A DNA stretch of 11,254 bases, taken from CAMYLR01 sp039590215. Lineage in GTDB: Bacteria; Gemmatimonadota; Gemmatimonadetes; JACCXV01; JAHWKZ01. Below are positions 5,209 to 11,254 of the stretch, in pieces. Location: NCBI GenBank assembly GCA_039590215.1, contig JBDHFX010000052.1:1-11254 (forward strand), in the 5' to 3' direction. The notes beneath the pieces are model-generated. The model ran no database searches. It was not told the DNA's origin and worked only from the letters and a program-made list of their open reading frames with translations. Both the position numbers and the translations under genes were made by a program. The stretch's first letter is position 1. Every line of letters starts with the position of its first letter.

Positions 5209-6693
5209 ATGAGCGCCCGACCGGAATATCCCCTGCACGATTCGCCAGAAACATCTCTTGACCCGGAGGACTGGGAGGAGTTACGCGCACTTGGGCACGA
5301 GGCTGTGGATGACATGATCGAGTATTTGCGTGGCGTCAGCGACCGCCCGGCGTGGCGAGCACTGCCGCCAGCGACAAAGCGACGATTCAGCGATGGACTC
5401 CCCTGGAAGCCTTCACCCCGGCGAGACGTATACGAAGAGGTGCGTGAACACGTCTTGCCGTTTCCGACCGGGAATATTCATCCACGCTTCTGGAGCTGGG
5501 TCGGTGGCACGGGTACACCCACTCAGCTGATCGCCGATCTGGTCATTTCCGCGATGAACTCCGGCAGCCTCGGTTTCGACGAAGCTGCATCGACCTACGT
5601 CGAGCTGCAGCTGCTCGATTGGCTCAAAACCATGTTGAACTATCCGGCGGAAGCGAGCGGACTTCTGGTCAGCGGCGGCTCGATGGCAAACCTGGTGGGA
5701 CTCGCGGTTGCACGCACGCATATGGCGCCTTATAAGGTTCGTGACAAAGGCATCGACACCCACCAACAGAAGCGACTTATTTACTACGCGTCATCGGAAA
5801 CGCACTCGTCCGTGCGCAAGGCAGTCGAGCTTCTGGGTCTGGGTTCACAGTCGATTCACACGATCCCGGTGCTGAGCGACTACACGATTGATGTAAACGC
5901 GCTGAGCAACGCCATCACCCGCGACCGGGCAGCCGGCCGCTTGCCGGCCTGCATCGTCGCGAACGCCGGGACAGTAAACACCGGTGCGGTCGATCCGTTG
6001 CACGCACTGGCGGACACCGCTGAGGCGGAGAATATGTGGCTGCATGTCGACGGCGCATTCGGTGCATTTGCCCGATTGTCTGCCAGCGCAGCGTTCCTCG
6101 TGGATGGGCTCGAACGCGCGGATTCACTCGCATTCGATCTGCACAAATGGTTGTACGTGCAATATGACTGCGGCGGCGTGCTGATCCGGACTCGCAAATC
6201 GCACAAAGCCACGTTCTCGGTCGTACCCGCCTATCTCAGAAGCCTCGATCGCGGTCTCGGGTCTGGTCCGATCAACTTCTCCGAATACGGTGTGCAACTC
6301 TCCCGTTCGTTCAAGGCGCTACGAGCCTGGATGGCCTTGAAGACCGAAGGCGTCGAACGCTATCAGCGGCAAATCGAACAGAATGTTCAGCAGGCTGCCT
6401 ACCTGAATGCGCTCGTCGAGGAGCACCCGGATCTCGAGCTCGTGGCACCGACCGGTTTGAACATCGTGAATTTTCGTTTCGCAGATGATGCACTCACGAA
6501 CGATCAACTAAATGATCTCAACGCAGAAATTCTGATGACCTTGCATGAGAGAGGGGTCGCGACGCCATCATCGACGGAACTGGGCGGTCGTTTCTCGATC
6601 CGCGTCGCGATCTGCAACCACAGAAGCCGGCGCAGCGATTTTGCCGCGCTGGTCGACGCGGTCTCCGCAATCGGTCACGAACTATCGGGGTGA
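5209..6693 (+). CDS. Group II PLP-dependent amino acid decarboxylase, aromatic L-amino acid decarboxylase type
   Basis: This 494-residue cytosolic enzyme should remove the alpha-carboxyl group of an amino acid to give an amine. Group II features are clear: the N-terminal swapped helices (EDWEELRALGHEAVDDMIEYL), NIHPRFWSWVGGTGTPTQLIADL near the substrate site, LLVSGGSMANLVGL, the pyridine-stacking His199 (SETHSSV), Asp281 in HVDGAFG, the PLP lysine Lys313 in FDLHKWLYV, and FSVVPAYLRS matching the mobile catalytic loop region. Length matches the tyrosine/DOPA/tryptophan decarboxylase branch. The actual substrate cannot be decided from sequence alone. The ATG is supported by GAGGTG. It has no operon partner visible: upstream are gene remnants, and downstream a convergent decarboxylase. 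It sits in a PLP-rich neighbourhood and may rely on local pdxS output. Confidence 0.92.
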   Translation: MSARPEYPLHDSPETSLDPEDWEELRALGHEAVDDMIEYLRGVSDRPAWRALPPATKRRFSDGLPWKPSPRRDVYEEVREHVLPFPTGNIHPRFWSWVGGTGTPTQLIADLVISAMNSGSLGFDEAASTYVELQLLDWLKTMLNYPAEASGLLVSGGSMANLVGLAVARTHMAPYKVRDKGIDTHQQKRLIYYASSETHSSVRKAVELLGLGSQSIHTIPVLSDYTIDVNALSNAITRDRAAGRLPACIVANAGTVNTGAVDPLHALADTAEAENMWLHVDGAFGAFARLSASAAFLVDGLERADSLAFDLHKWLYVQYDCGGVLIRTRKSHKATFSVVPAYLRSLDRGLGSGPINFSEYGVQLSRSFKALRAWMALKTEGVERYQRQIEQNVQQAAYLNALVEEHPDLELVAPTGLNIVNFRFADDALTNDQLNDLNAEILMTLHERGVATPSSTELGGRFSIRVAICNHRSRRSDFAALVDAVSAIGHELSG

Positions 6694-6852
6694 GTGAATC
6701 GGCGGAGTCGTTTCTCGAGAAAGGCGCTGATGCCCCCGCTGGCATTGCTGTGTTTTGCGGATTCGACGATACAGACTACCGGCCCAGAGCGTCGTCAGCG
6801 CGGTCAACAGCAACACAAGGGGTAAACGACGGTTTCCGATGCGCTTCGCAGG

Positions 6853-8313
6853 TTAGCGATCGGATACGGACCGGCCCACTCGCTCAACCTCGTCGAGCAT
6901 TGTCTCCATATGCCTCGGCGTCGTCTCAGGGTTCATGACGACGACGCGCAGGTAGCACCGTCCCGAAACGGCCACAGCGCCGATGTAGAACGAGCCCTCG
7001 TCTGTCACCGCTCTTCGGATCGAGGGTTGGGTTCGGTCGCTCTCCCGCTCGTTCGGCGCGCGATACCGGAAGCAGACGATGTTCGACATCGGTTCGAACG
7101 GAAGCTCGAGGGCCAGCCTTCTTTGGATCCTCGTTGCGAGCTCTCGGGCGGCGTCGTGAAGCGATTCGATGTGCGCCGCCATCCCAGCTTCCCCTATCGC
7201 CGCGAGGTTCAGAAAGAGCTTCAGGGCGAGGGGCGCCTTCGTACACTCGACGGTCGTCGCCATCGGATCTACTCCCGGTGCATCCTCATCACCGTGCGTC
7301 AGGTACGTCTCGGTCTGGGAAAACGCCTGCTCGAGCCGCCGCCCATCACGAAAGAGAGCCGCCGCGCACAGCGTCGAAACTCCCATCATCTTGTGTGCGT
7401 CCCATGACAGCGAGTCGGCCAGCTCAACGCCGTCCAGAAGAATCCGATCGCGCGGCGAGACCAACGCCGAGGCGCCGTGCGCTCCGTCGACGTGGAGCCA
7501 GAGCCCGCGCTCCCGACATGCCGATCCGATTTCGCGAAGAGGATCGTACATACCGTTCGGCGTGGAGCAGGCGTTGGCGACCACGGCGGCGACCCGAAGC
7601 CCTTCGTCGCTGACGCGGTCGAGGATCCCCGGGATTGCATCGGGAATCACCACTTCGCGCCGATCGACCTCGAGGGGAATGACGCGATCGGCTCCCATCC
7701 CCAGTAAGGCCGCTGCGCGGGCGACCGAATAGTGCGAGCTGGGAGGAACGAGAACGACGAGATCGGTGGGTGTACCCGTTGCCCAGGCGTCGGGTGCGGC
7801 CGCCGCCCGCGCCGCTGCGAACGCGGTCAGATTCGCCAGCGATCCACCGTGAGTCAGTACACCGCCCCCAAATGTGCGCTCCGGAGCCGGACCCGCGCCG
7901 CGCGCCAGCGGCCACCCGACCTTCTCCAACAGCCAATCGACGATCGAGCGTTCGAGTGCCACGGCGCTCGGCCCCATCTCGTAGATGGCCATCCCGTTGT
8001 TCGTTACGCCGTGGACGAGATCCGCGATAGCGCTCGGTACCCACGGCACCGCCACTTGTTGCGCCAGAAAGCCCGGGTGATGAAGCGCCGTAGCGTGAGC
8101 CAGCCACCGCGATAGGAAGGCCCTCGCTTCGCCCGCCGACATTCCGCCTTTTTCGATCCACGCTCTCGCGTCCAGATCCTCGATGAGGCGCTGAAGTTCC
8201 GGTTGCGAGACGACTGCGCGTTCGGCCGCCGCGCTTCGCTCGACGAACGTCGACAGCTCGGCAACCGCCGCCGCGCTCCATTCGCGCAACGCGTCGGTGT
8301 AGGCAGAACTCAT
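6853..8313 (-). CDS. Second group II PLP-dependent decarboxylase (diaminobutyrate/glutamate/tyrosine decarboxylase family)
   Basis: The protein has 486 residues, starting MSSAYTDALREW. Group II landmarks are HPGFLAQQVAVPWVPSAIADLVHG, the GGVLTHGGSLANLTA loop, the stacking His194 in PPSSHYSV, Asp276 in HVDGAHGASA, and the PLP lysine Lys308 in WDAHKMMGVSTLCA. DAHKMM resembles diaminobutyrate and cysteine-sulfinate/glutamate type decarboxylases more than the aromatic DLHKW type, so the substrate probably differs from that of the neighbour at 5209-6693. A longer open frame upstream exists only in the shadow of the lrp gene. The ATG overlaps the lrp stop by one base (TGATG) and has no Shine-Dalgarno of its own, indicating translational coupling. 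The regulator encoded just before it probably senses the amino acid substrate. It converges with the first decarboxylase, 159 bases apart, with no evident terminator. Confidence 0.9.
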   Translation of the reverse strand: MSSAYTDALREWSAAAVAELSTFVERSAAAERAVVSQPELQRLIEDLDARAWIEKGGMSAGEARAFLSRWLAHATALHHPGFLAQQVAVPWVPSAIADLVHGVTNNGMAIYEMGPSAVALERSIVDWLLEKVGWPLARGAGPAPERTFGGGVLTHGGSLANLTAFAAARAAAAPDAWATGTPTDLVVLVPPSSHYSVARAAALLGMGADRVIPLEVDRREVVIPDAIPGILDRVSDEGLRVAAVVANACSTPNGMYDPLREIGSACRERGLWLHVDGAHGASALVSPRDRILLDGVELADSLSWDAHKMMGVSTLCAAALFRDGRRLEQAFSQTETYLTHGDEDAPGVDPMATTVECTKAPLALKLFLNLAAIGEAGMAAHIESLHDAARELATRIQRRLALELPFEPMSNIVCFRYRAPNERESDRTQPSIRRAVTDEGSFYIGAVAVSGRCYLRVVVMNPETTPRHMETMLDEVERVGRSVSDR

Positions 8314-8783
8314 CACCGAGCGGTCGCGTCGGGCGCACGGATCGGCAGAGCCGAGGTCTCCTTCGCCGTCGACAGGGCGATGACCGTATTCGTCCGCTCG
8401 CAGCCCAGGCGGTCCCGAAACTCTTCCACCACGATCCGTTCGAGATCCGCCACGCCACCACAACGAAACTTGACGAGGAAGTCGAACTCCCCCGCGACGT
8501 GATGAGCCTCGAGCACGTTCGGATGAGCGCTCACACGCTCGATGAGTTCGTCGTAAGGTTGCCCCGGGCGGAACCGAAGGAACACGAAGGCCAGAAGCTC
8601 GGAACCTACCGAGGCGGGGTTGAGCAGAACCGTGTAGCCCTTGATGACGCCGCGATCTTCGAGCTTTCTCACCCGATCGGCAATCGCCGGCGGGGACATC
8701 GACAACCGTTCTGCGATCTCGGCCCACGTTGCTCGCCCGTCAGCGGCCAGGATCTGCAAGATCTGTTGATCAAGGGCATCCAC
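8313..8783 (-). CDS. Lrp/AsnC-family transcription regulator
   Basis: This 156-residue protein, usual for the family, has an N-terminal helix-turn-helix at residues ~1-60 (LDQQILQILAADGRATWAEIAERL, then SPPAIADRVRKLEDRGVIKGYTVLLNP). An RAM/AsnC_trans_reg ligand-binding domain follows (FVFLRFRPG, HPNVLEAHHVAGEFDFLVKFR, ERIVVEEFRDRLG), ending with a short free tail. Such regulators form octamers and bind amino acids. The start is GTG at 8783; no ATG in frame is available near the conserved first helix. A promoter places transcription start at or within a base or two of the GTG. The gene overlaps the downstream decarboxylase by one base, so it most likely controls that gene and itself. Confidence 0.93.
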   Translation of the reverse strand: MDALDQQILQILAADGRATWAEIAERLSMSPPAIADRVRKLEDRGVIKGYTVLLNPASVGSELLAFVFLRFRPGQPYDELIERVSAHPNVLEAHHVAGEFDFLVKFRCGGVADLERIVVEEFRDRLGCERTNTVIALSTAKETSALPIRAPDATAR

Positions 8784-8789
8784 GACACC

Positions 8790-8818
8790 ATGATGCCATG
8801 TTTCTAAGGCTATGTCAA
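8790..8818 (-). promoter_or_regulatory. lrp-decarboxylase promoter, apparently leaderless
   Basis: Minus strand: TTGACA (8818-8813), 17-base spacer, CATCAT (8795-8790), then only six bases before the GTG start at 8783. The -10 match is partial (4 of 6), but the -35 and spacing are ideal. The geometry repeats that of mocR. Confidence 0.55.
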
Positions 8819-8887
8819 CTTTGTGCTATCGTTAGTACGCTGGAGAGCGAATATAGGCCGTTGTCTCAAAGGCCGGGCTCCGAGTTC

Positions 8888-9072
8888 GGGTCTCGCGGTC
8901 GCCAAGTGTAGAGATTTTACCCCTCCTACCCCCCCCTCCGTCCTCGTTTTTCCGGTGAACACCGGCGATTTGAGCGGCTTCAGGCGCTTTTACATACATT
9001 GTGAGCATACACACAATCTGATTCAGGCCGGGTCTCGGGGGTCGTAGGCTGTAGGGATTCAGATACCCCTCC
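8888..9072. repeat. Two diverged direct repeats of ~40 bases in the gap between genes
   Basis: Copy A (8888-8926) and copy B (9030-9072) share GGGTCTCG, GGTCG, TGTAG-GATT and TACCCCTCC in the same order with small gaps, and AGGCCGGG lies shortly upstream in both. They are 142 bases apart. Between them lie a 6-bp hairpin (CCGGTG-AA-CACCGG, about 8952-8965) and a palindrome at 8998-9017. The 8784-9219 gap holds no convincing gene. The repeats may be relics of a mobile or repetitive element; their identity is unknown. Confidence 0.5.
8998..9017. promoter_or_regulatory. Palindromic site resembling a dimeric regulator operator
   Basis: ATTGTG and CACAAT arms enclose 8 bases. The layout resembles LacI- or CRP-type sites, but no gene start lies nearby and no such regulator is encoded here. 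Function is uncertain. Confidence 0.3.
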
Positions 9073-9219
9073 GCCAGTATGAGAGGTTGCTTGGTAGTTC
9101 TCCCCGGCTCGCATCTTCTGCTCATCCGCCACGCGGAGTGTTGAGTCAATCGAAGCGTCGATTGCCTGCCTGGACGAAGAAACCAAGAACTAGCCCACCC
9201 GTTAGCTTTCAGTGCCACG

Positions 9220-9918
9220 TTAGATGGCATTTCGTTCGAGAACATCCAGTACCAGGTGTAGGAGTTCATCAGGCCGATCTGTTATCGCAAAGGCCCCCGT
9301 TGGAACTCCAAGTGCCTCTAGAACCTTGCCGACGTAGAAGACAACTGGAACCTTAATGCCCTGAGCGCGGGCGGCCTGCAGAAACTGAAGGCCGGCGTTG
9401 GCCTGCCCGCTCCGCTCCATGTCGGTGACAATCACGTTTGGACGCAAGTGGTGGGCTGCCCTTAGACCTTCCCGGGTGGAAACCGCGACATCGACACTTA
9501 GTCCCATCTCTGCAAGCGCTACACGCTCGTAGAAGTTATTTGATGGGTGGTCATCGACGAACAGCACCCGCTGCCCCTGGAGCACGGCGGCGACAAGTTC
9601 TGCCCGTCTGTATACGGTCGGTAGCTGAGTCGACAGGAAAGGCATACCACACTGTGCGGTCTTGGACTGGAGAGGGTTCGCAAGCGCGATGAACAGCTCC
9701 GATCCGGACAATTTTTTGACGCCTCCGATTGTTCGTCGGTACACCTCGCCGTTCCCGGTCAAAAACAGACTGGGAAGACTTGGCTTTGCGATCCGCACCT
9801 CAAGAACACAGGTGTCGGGCACCTCGCCGCCGGTCGAGTCATGGACGCCATGAAAAGGCACGTTCACCATGTGCGAAGGAACGGAGGGAGCTATTGCTGC
9901 CACCTTTTGCCCAATCAC
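9220..9918 (-). CDS. Atypical receiver domain with the C-terminal half of an AlbA_2 domain (downstream part of an interrupted gene)
   Basis: Residues ~1-80 complete the AlbA_2 (Schlafen-like, putative nucleic-acid/ATP-binding) fold begun in the frame at 9934-10161 (CVLEVRIAKPS, GEVYRRTIGGVKKLSGSELF). After a linker, residues ~115-232 form a receiver-like domain with VLFVDDHPSNN (acidic pair), phosphoacceptor-position Asp166 in VIVTDMERSG, and VPVVFYVGK. The conserved receiver lysine is replaced in the GAFAITDRPDEL segment. It belongs to the divergent VDD-P-NN / SDMxR / GAxGxTN type, so normal phosphorylation is doubtful. The reading frame is identical to that of the upstream piece, the two being separated by one TGA at 9934-9936 and five further sense codons. 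The GTG at 9918 (AAGG three bases upstream) may allow reinitiation, otherwise this half is silent. Confidence 0.7.
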   Translation of the reverse strand: MIGQKVAAIAPSVPSHMVNVPFHGVHDSTGGEVPDTCVLEVRIAKPSLPSLFLTGNGEVYRRTIGGVKKLSGSELFIALANPLQSKTAQCGMPFLSTQLPTVYRRAELVAAVLQGQRVLFVDDHPSNNFYERVALAEMGLSVDVAVSTREGLRAAHHLRPNVIVTDMERSGQANAGLQFLQAARAQGIKVPVVFYVGKVLEALGVPTGAFAITDRPDELLHLVLDVLERNAI

Positions 9919-9933
9919 TTGCCTTAGCTCATC

Positions 9934-10161
9934 TCAAACTTTGTCGAAAGCCGACACGCCGGTCACTACACGATCCGCGTCACGTATACCCCAGTATATC
10001 GATCCCCCAGCCGCATTGAGAAACGCAACTACGTATCGGTCGACAATCTTACCGATCGCCTGTACGGGGCGCGTTTTAACTTCCTTGAGCTCACAAGTAA
10101 GCGACTCTTCAAGTCCCACGGGCTGATTCAGCACAAATTCCATATTGCTGTCGTCAGGCAA
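9934..10161 (-). CDS. N-terminal half of an AlbA_2 (Schlafen-like) domain, cut by an in-frame TGA
   Basis: The 75 residues carry ESLTCELKEV, the helix IGKIVDRYVVAFLNAAGGSIYWGI and RDADRVVTGV. This is the first half of the AlbA_2 domain found in transcription regulators, helicases and defence-associated proteins. The start is TTG at 10161, backed by a strong GGAGG placed five bases upstream that overlaps the end of the previous gene. After SAFDKV the frame meets TGA (9934-9936), then continues without shift as DELRQVIGQKVAAIAP. A single C-to-T change (CGA to TGA) in the gene or a base-call error would explain it. Read through, the full protein would be 313 codons: AlbA_2 followed by a receiver. 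TGA serves as a normal stop elsewhere in the window, so general recoding is unlikely. Confidence 0.7.
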   Translation of the reverse strand: MPDDSNMEFVLNQPVGLEESLTCELKEVKTRPVQAIGKIVDRYVVAFLNAAGGSIYWGIRDADRVVTGVSAFDKV

Positions 10162-10172
10162 AGGCTCCTCCG

Positions 10173-10475
10173 CTAAGCGGGAGACGCCTCGACCCTGTCT
10201 CGCTTAGTTCCTGAGTTGGACAACGCCTCGATCGCACCGTTCAGCTGACCGGCGCTCAGATGCTTGGCGAGCTGCTCAGCGGGGATGGAGTCGGCCAAGT
10301 CGAGGAGAGCAGCGGCGGAGCTGGTCACTGGCTTGAGCCAACTGGCGCTGTCGGCCGCGCGGGGGAAAACGTCAGGCCCCCTGAGGGAACCGAGGAGGTG
10401 CATGGAGCGATGCACGTCCTTTTCTGACGTTCGACCCGGGGAGATCAACTCGCGCTTCGATCGCGTCAGATCCAA
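10173..10475 (-). CDS. Unrecognised ~100-residue protein upstream of the AlbA_2-receiver gene
   Basis: I do not recognise this protein. It shows a C-terminal helical stretch (SAAALLDLADSIPAEQLAKHL, then LNGAIEALSNSG) with a polar N-terminal half. Third codon positions are strongly G/C, which favours real coding, and its stop (10173-10175) abuts the ribosome binding site of the AlbA_2 gene, which fits cotranscription. The start is uncertain: TTG 10475 is the longest but lacks a Shine-Dalgarno, and an internal ATG (giving MHLLGSLRG) is another choice. The frame is open upstream to about 10556 without a start codon, so it could also be the end of a longer, degraded gene. Confidence 0.45.
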   Translation of the reverse strand: MDLTRSKRELISPGRTSEKDVHRSMHLLGSLRGPDVFPRAADSASWLKPVTSSAAALLDLADSIPAEQLAKHLSAGQLNGAIEALSNSGTKRDRVEASPA

Positions 10476-10569
10476 CCCAGGACCGGGCCCGCCATCTCTT
10501 TCGAGAAGATCATTGGCACCATGCGGAGGATGAGGCGTCGCAGTGCCCGCTCGTTAGGCCATCCAGGCA

Positions 10570-11254
10570 TTACTGGAGCGTATCCCTCTTGATCGGGATC
10601 GTGATGACTATGCGCGTCCCCGCTCCGGGCTCGCTCTTGACCGTGAGATGCCCTCCGACATGGGTCACACGCTCTTGCATACCCAGCAGTCCGAGCCCGC
10701 AATGGTCGCTCGCTATGATCTCTGCTGCCGGGAACCCCCTACCATCATCTTCCACCGTGACCATCACCCGCCCGGCGTCTCGGGTGATGCTTACCTGGCT
10801 CGAATCGGCCTCAGCGTGGTGGACCACGTTGGACAAGGCCTCCTGAACGATGCGAAAAAGGGCGAGTTCCCCATCGGCGGTCAGTGCGCCAGTGAGTGGC
10901 GTGTCGGCCTCTACTGCAACGGCCACGCCGGAGACCTCGGTTACTACACGCACGTGCGACTCAAGCGCGGCGACGAGCCCCAGCTCGTCGAGCGCTGGTG
11001 GTCTGAGTCCATGGACAATGTGCTTGACCCCGTCCAGGGCGGCGACAACCTCGTTCCGAAGCTGATCGAGCTCCTCATAGTGAACGCCCTGGGGCACCGT
11101 GTTGCGAAGAAGGCGCAGCCGGATCAGAATGGTAGCCATCATCTGAGCGGTCTCGTCGTGCAGTTCGCGGGCGATCCGCTTGCGTTCGGCTTCGGCCGCC
11201 GAGAGAGTCGTGGCGGCCACCAGTCGCAATCGCTCCCGAGTCGCTGCCAGCGCA
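10570..11254 (-). CDS. DegS/NarX-type sensor histidine kinase, C-terminal catalytic part
   Basis: The 227 visible residues form the transmitter of a HisKA_3 family kinase. The H-box is AERKRIARELHDETAQ, whose His is the predicted phosphorylation site. The dimerisation helices follow (LDQLRNEVVAALDGVKHIVHGLRPPALDELGLVAAL). The HATPase domain shows the N-box EALSNVVHHAEA, G1 DDGRGF, G2 GLGLLGMQERV and the final GAGTRIVITIPI. The frame is open to the right edge (ALAATRERLRLVAA before the H-box), so the sensory part lies outside the window, and the in-frame TTG at 11229 is not a real start. Such kinases usually pair with LuxR-type response regulators, none of which is visible. The receiver protein downstream on the same strand is a possible but untested partner. 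The next gene on the same strand starts about 94 bases downstream. Confidence 0.92.
   Translation of the reverse strand, partial: ALAATRERLRLVAATTLSAAEAERKRIARELHDETAQMMATILIRLRLLRNTVPQGVHYEELDQLRNEVVAALDGVKHIVHGLRPPALDELGLVAALESHVRVVTEVSGVAVAVEADTPLTGALTADGELALFRIVQEALSNVVHHAEADSSQVSITRDAGRVMVTVEDDGRGFPAAEIIASDHCGLGLLGMQERVTHVGGHLTVKSEPGAGTRIVITIPIKRDTLQ

Noticed and set aside
6694..6852. Terminator or small gene between the convergent decarboxylases
   Set aside because: Only a weak ATGCC/GGCAT stem without a T run is seen, and the GTG-started frame at 6690 has no homology and no coding-like composition.
8314..8727. N-terminal extension of the second decarboxylase (open frame from 8727)
   Set aside because: It lies in another frame inside the well-supported lrp gene, shows Arg/Gly-rich shadow sequence and no family similarity; the ATG at 8313 starts the conserved protein.
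8871..8910. tRNA-like T arm (CGAG-TTCGGGT-CTCG) followed by CCA
   Set aside because: The T loop deviates from consensus and no matching acceptor 5' strand or anticodon arm is present upstream.
8952..8965. Intrinsic terminator at the CCGGTG-AA-CACCGG hairpin
   Set aside because: The T run precedes the hairpin on the plus strand, and on the minus strand the stem is followed by As, so neither direction gives a terminator.
8832..9269. 145-codon minus-strand open frame in the gene-free gap
   Set aside because: It runs through both copies of the direct repeat, overlaps the end of the receiver gene and has no recognisable domain; it looks like a spurious frame.
10471..10558. Possible integron attC site (ATCCAAC ... 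GTTAGGC, matching RYYYAAC and GTTRRRY)
   Set aside because: The inner arms pair poorly, there is no integrase and only one site, and the flanking genes are not oriented as cassettes. The 7-base consensus matches can arise by chance.
10466..10702. 78-codon minus-strand frame ending in MAGPVLGWI
   Set aside because: It overlaps the kinase catalytic domain in another frame and has no start signal; only its last part lies between genes.

Overview
This is a GC-rich bacterial chromosomal window with no phage or transposase genes. The protein types point to a soil or marine heterotroph: a CBM9/DUF5916-like outer-membrane protein, a remnant of an S9 dipeptidyl peptidase, several pyridoxal-phosphate (PLP) enzymes, and an AlbA_2/receiver protein next to a DegS/NarX-type kinase. 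Gemmatimonadota or Acidobacteriota would fit, but this is inference; no rRNA or tRNA is present to place it.

Left part (1-4719): a vitamin B6/PLP neighbourhood. On the minus strand a MocR-type (GntR + aminotransferase-like) regulator is followed by a secreted DUF5916-like small protein, a trans-sulfuration enzyme (MetZ-like) and the start of pdxS, the PLP synthase lyase subunit, which runs off the left edge. Divergent from the regulator is an EamA-family exporter/permease. The exporter promoter and the promoter of the small protein-metZ-pdxS unit can be aligned without gaps over about 71 bases, from the -35 box through a shared TCTAATGTAT box. This suggests both transcripts answer to the same regulator, most simply the MocR protein. 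The metZ-like gene appears to have a one-base frameshift near its 3' end.

Middle (4720-8783): a graveyard of two gene fragments (the C-terminal part of a second trans-sulfuration enzyme, then the last ~70 codons of an S9 peptidase) precedes a group II PLP decarboxylase of the aromatic amino acid type on the plus strand. Converging on it from the right is a second group II decarboxylase, whose start codon overlaps by one base the stop of an Lrp/AsnC regulator gene (TGATG). That regulator probably controls the decarboxylase. Its promoter places the transcription start at the GTG start codon, as also seen for mocR.

Right part (8784-11254): about 430 bases without a convincing gene hold two diverged copies of a ~40-base repeat and a lac-operator-like palindrome. 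Then, all on the minus strand, come a histidine kinase (cut by the right edge), an unrecognised ~100-residue protein, and a gene encoding an AlbA_2 domain fused to an atypical receiver domain. The last is split into two reading frames by a single in-frame TGA. The AlbA_2-receiver fusion with its neighbours is the least ordinary gene set in the window. The shared promoter architecture on the left is the most informative regulatory signal.
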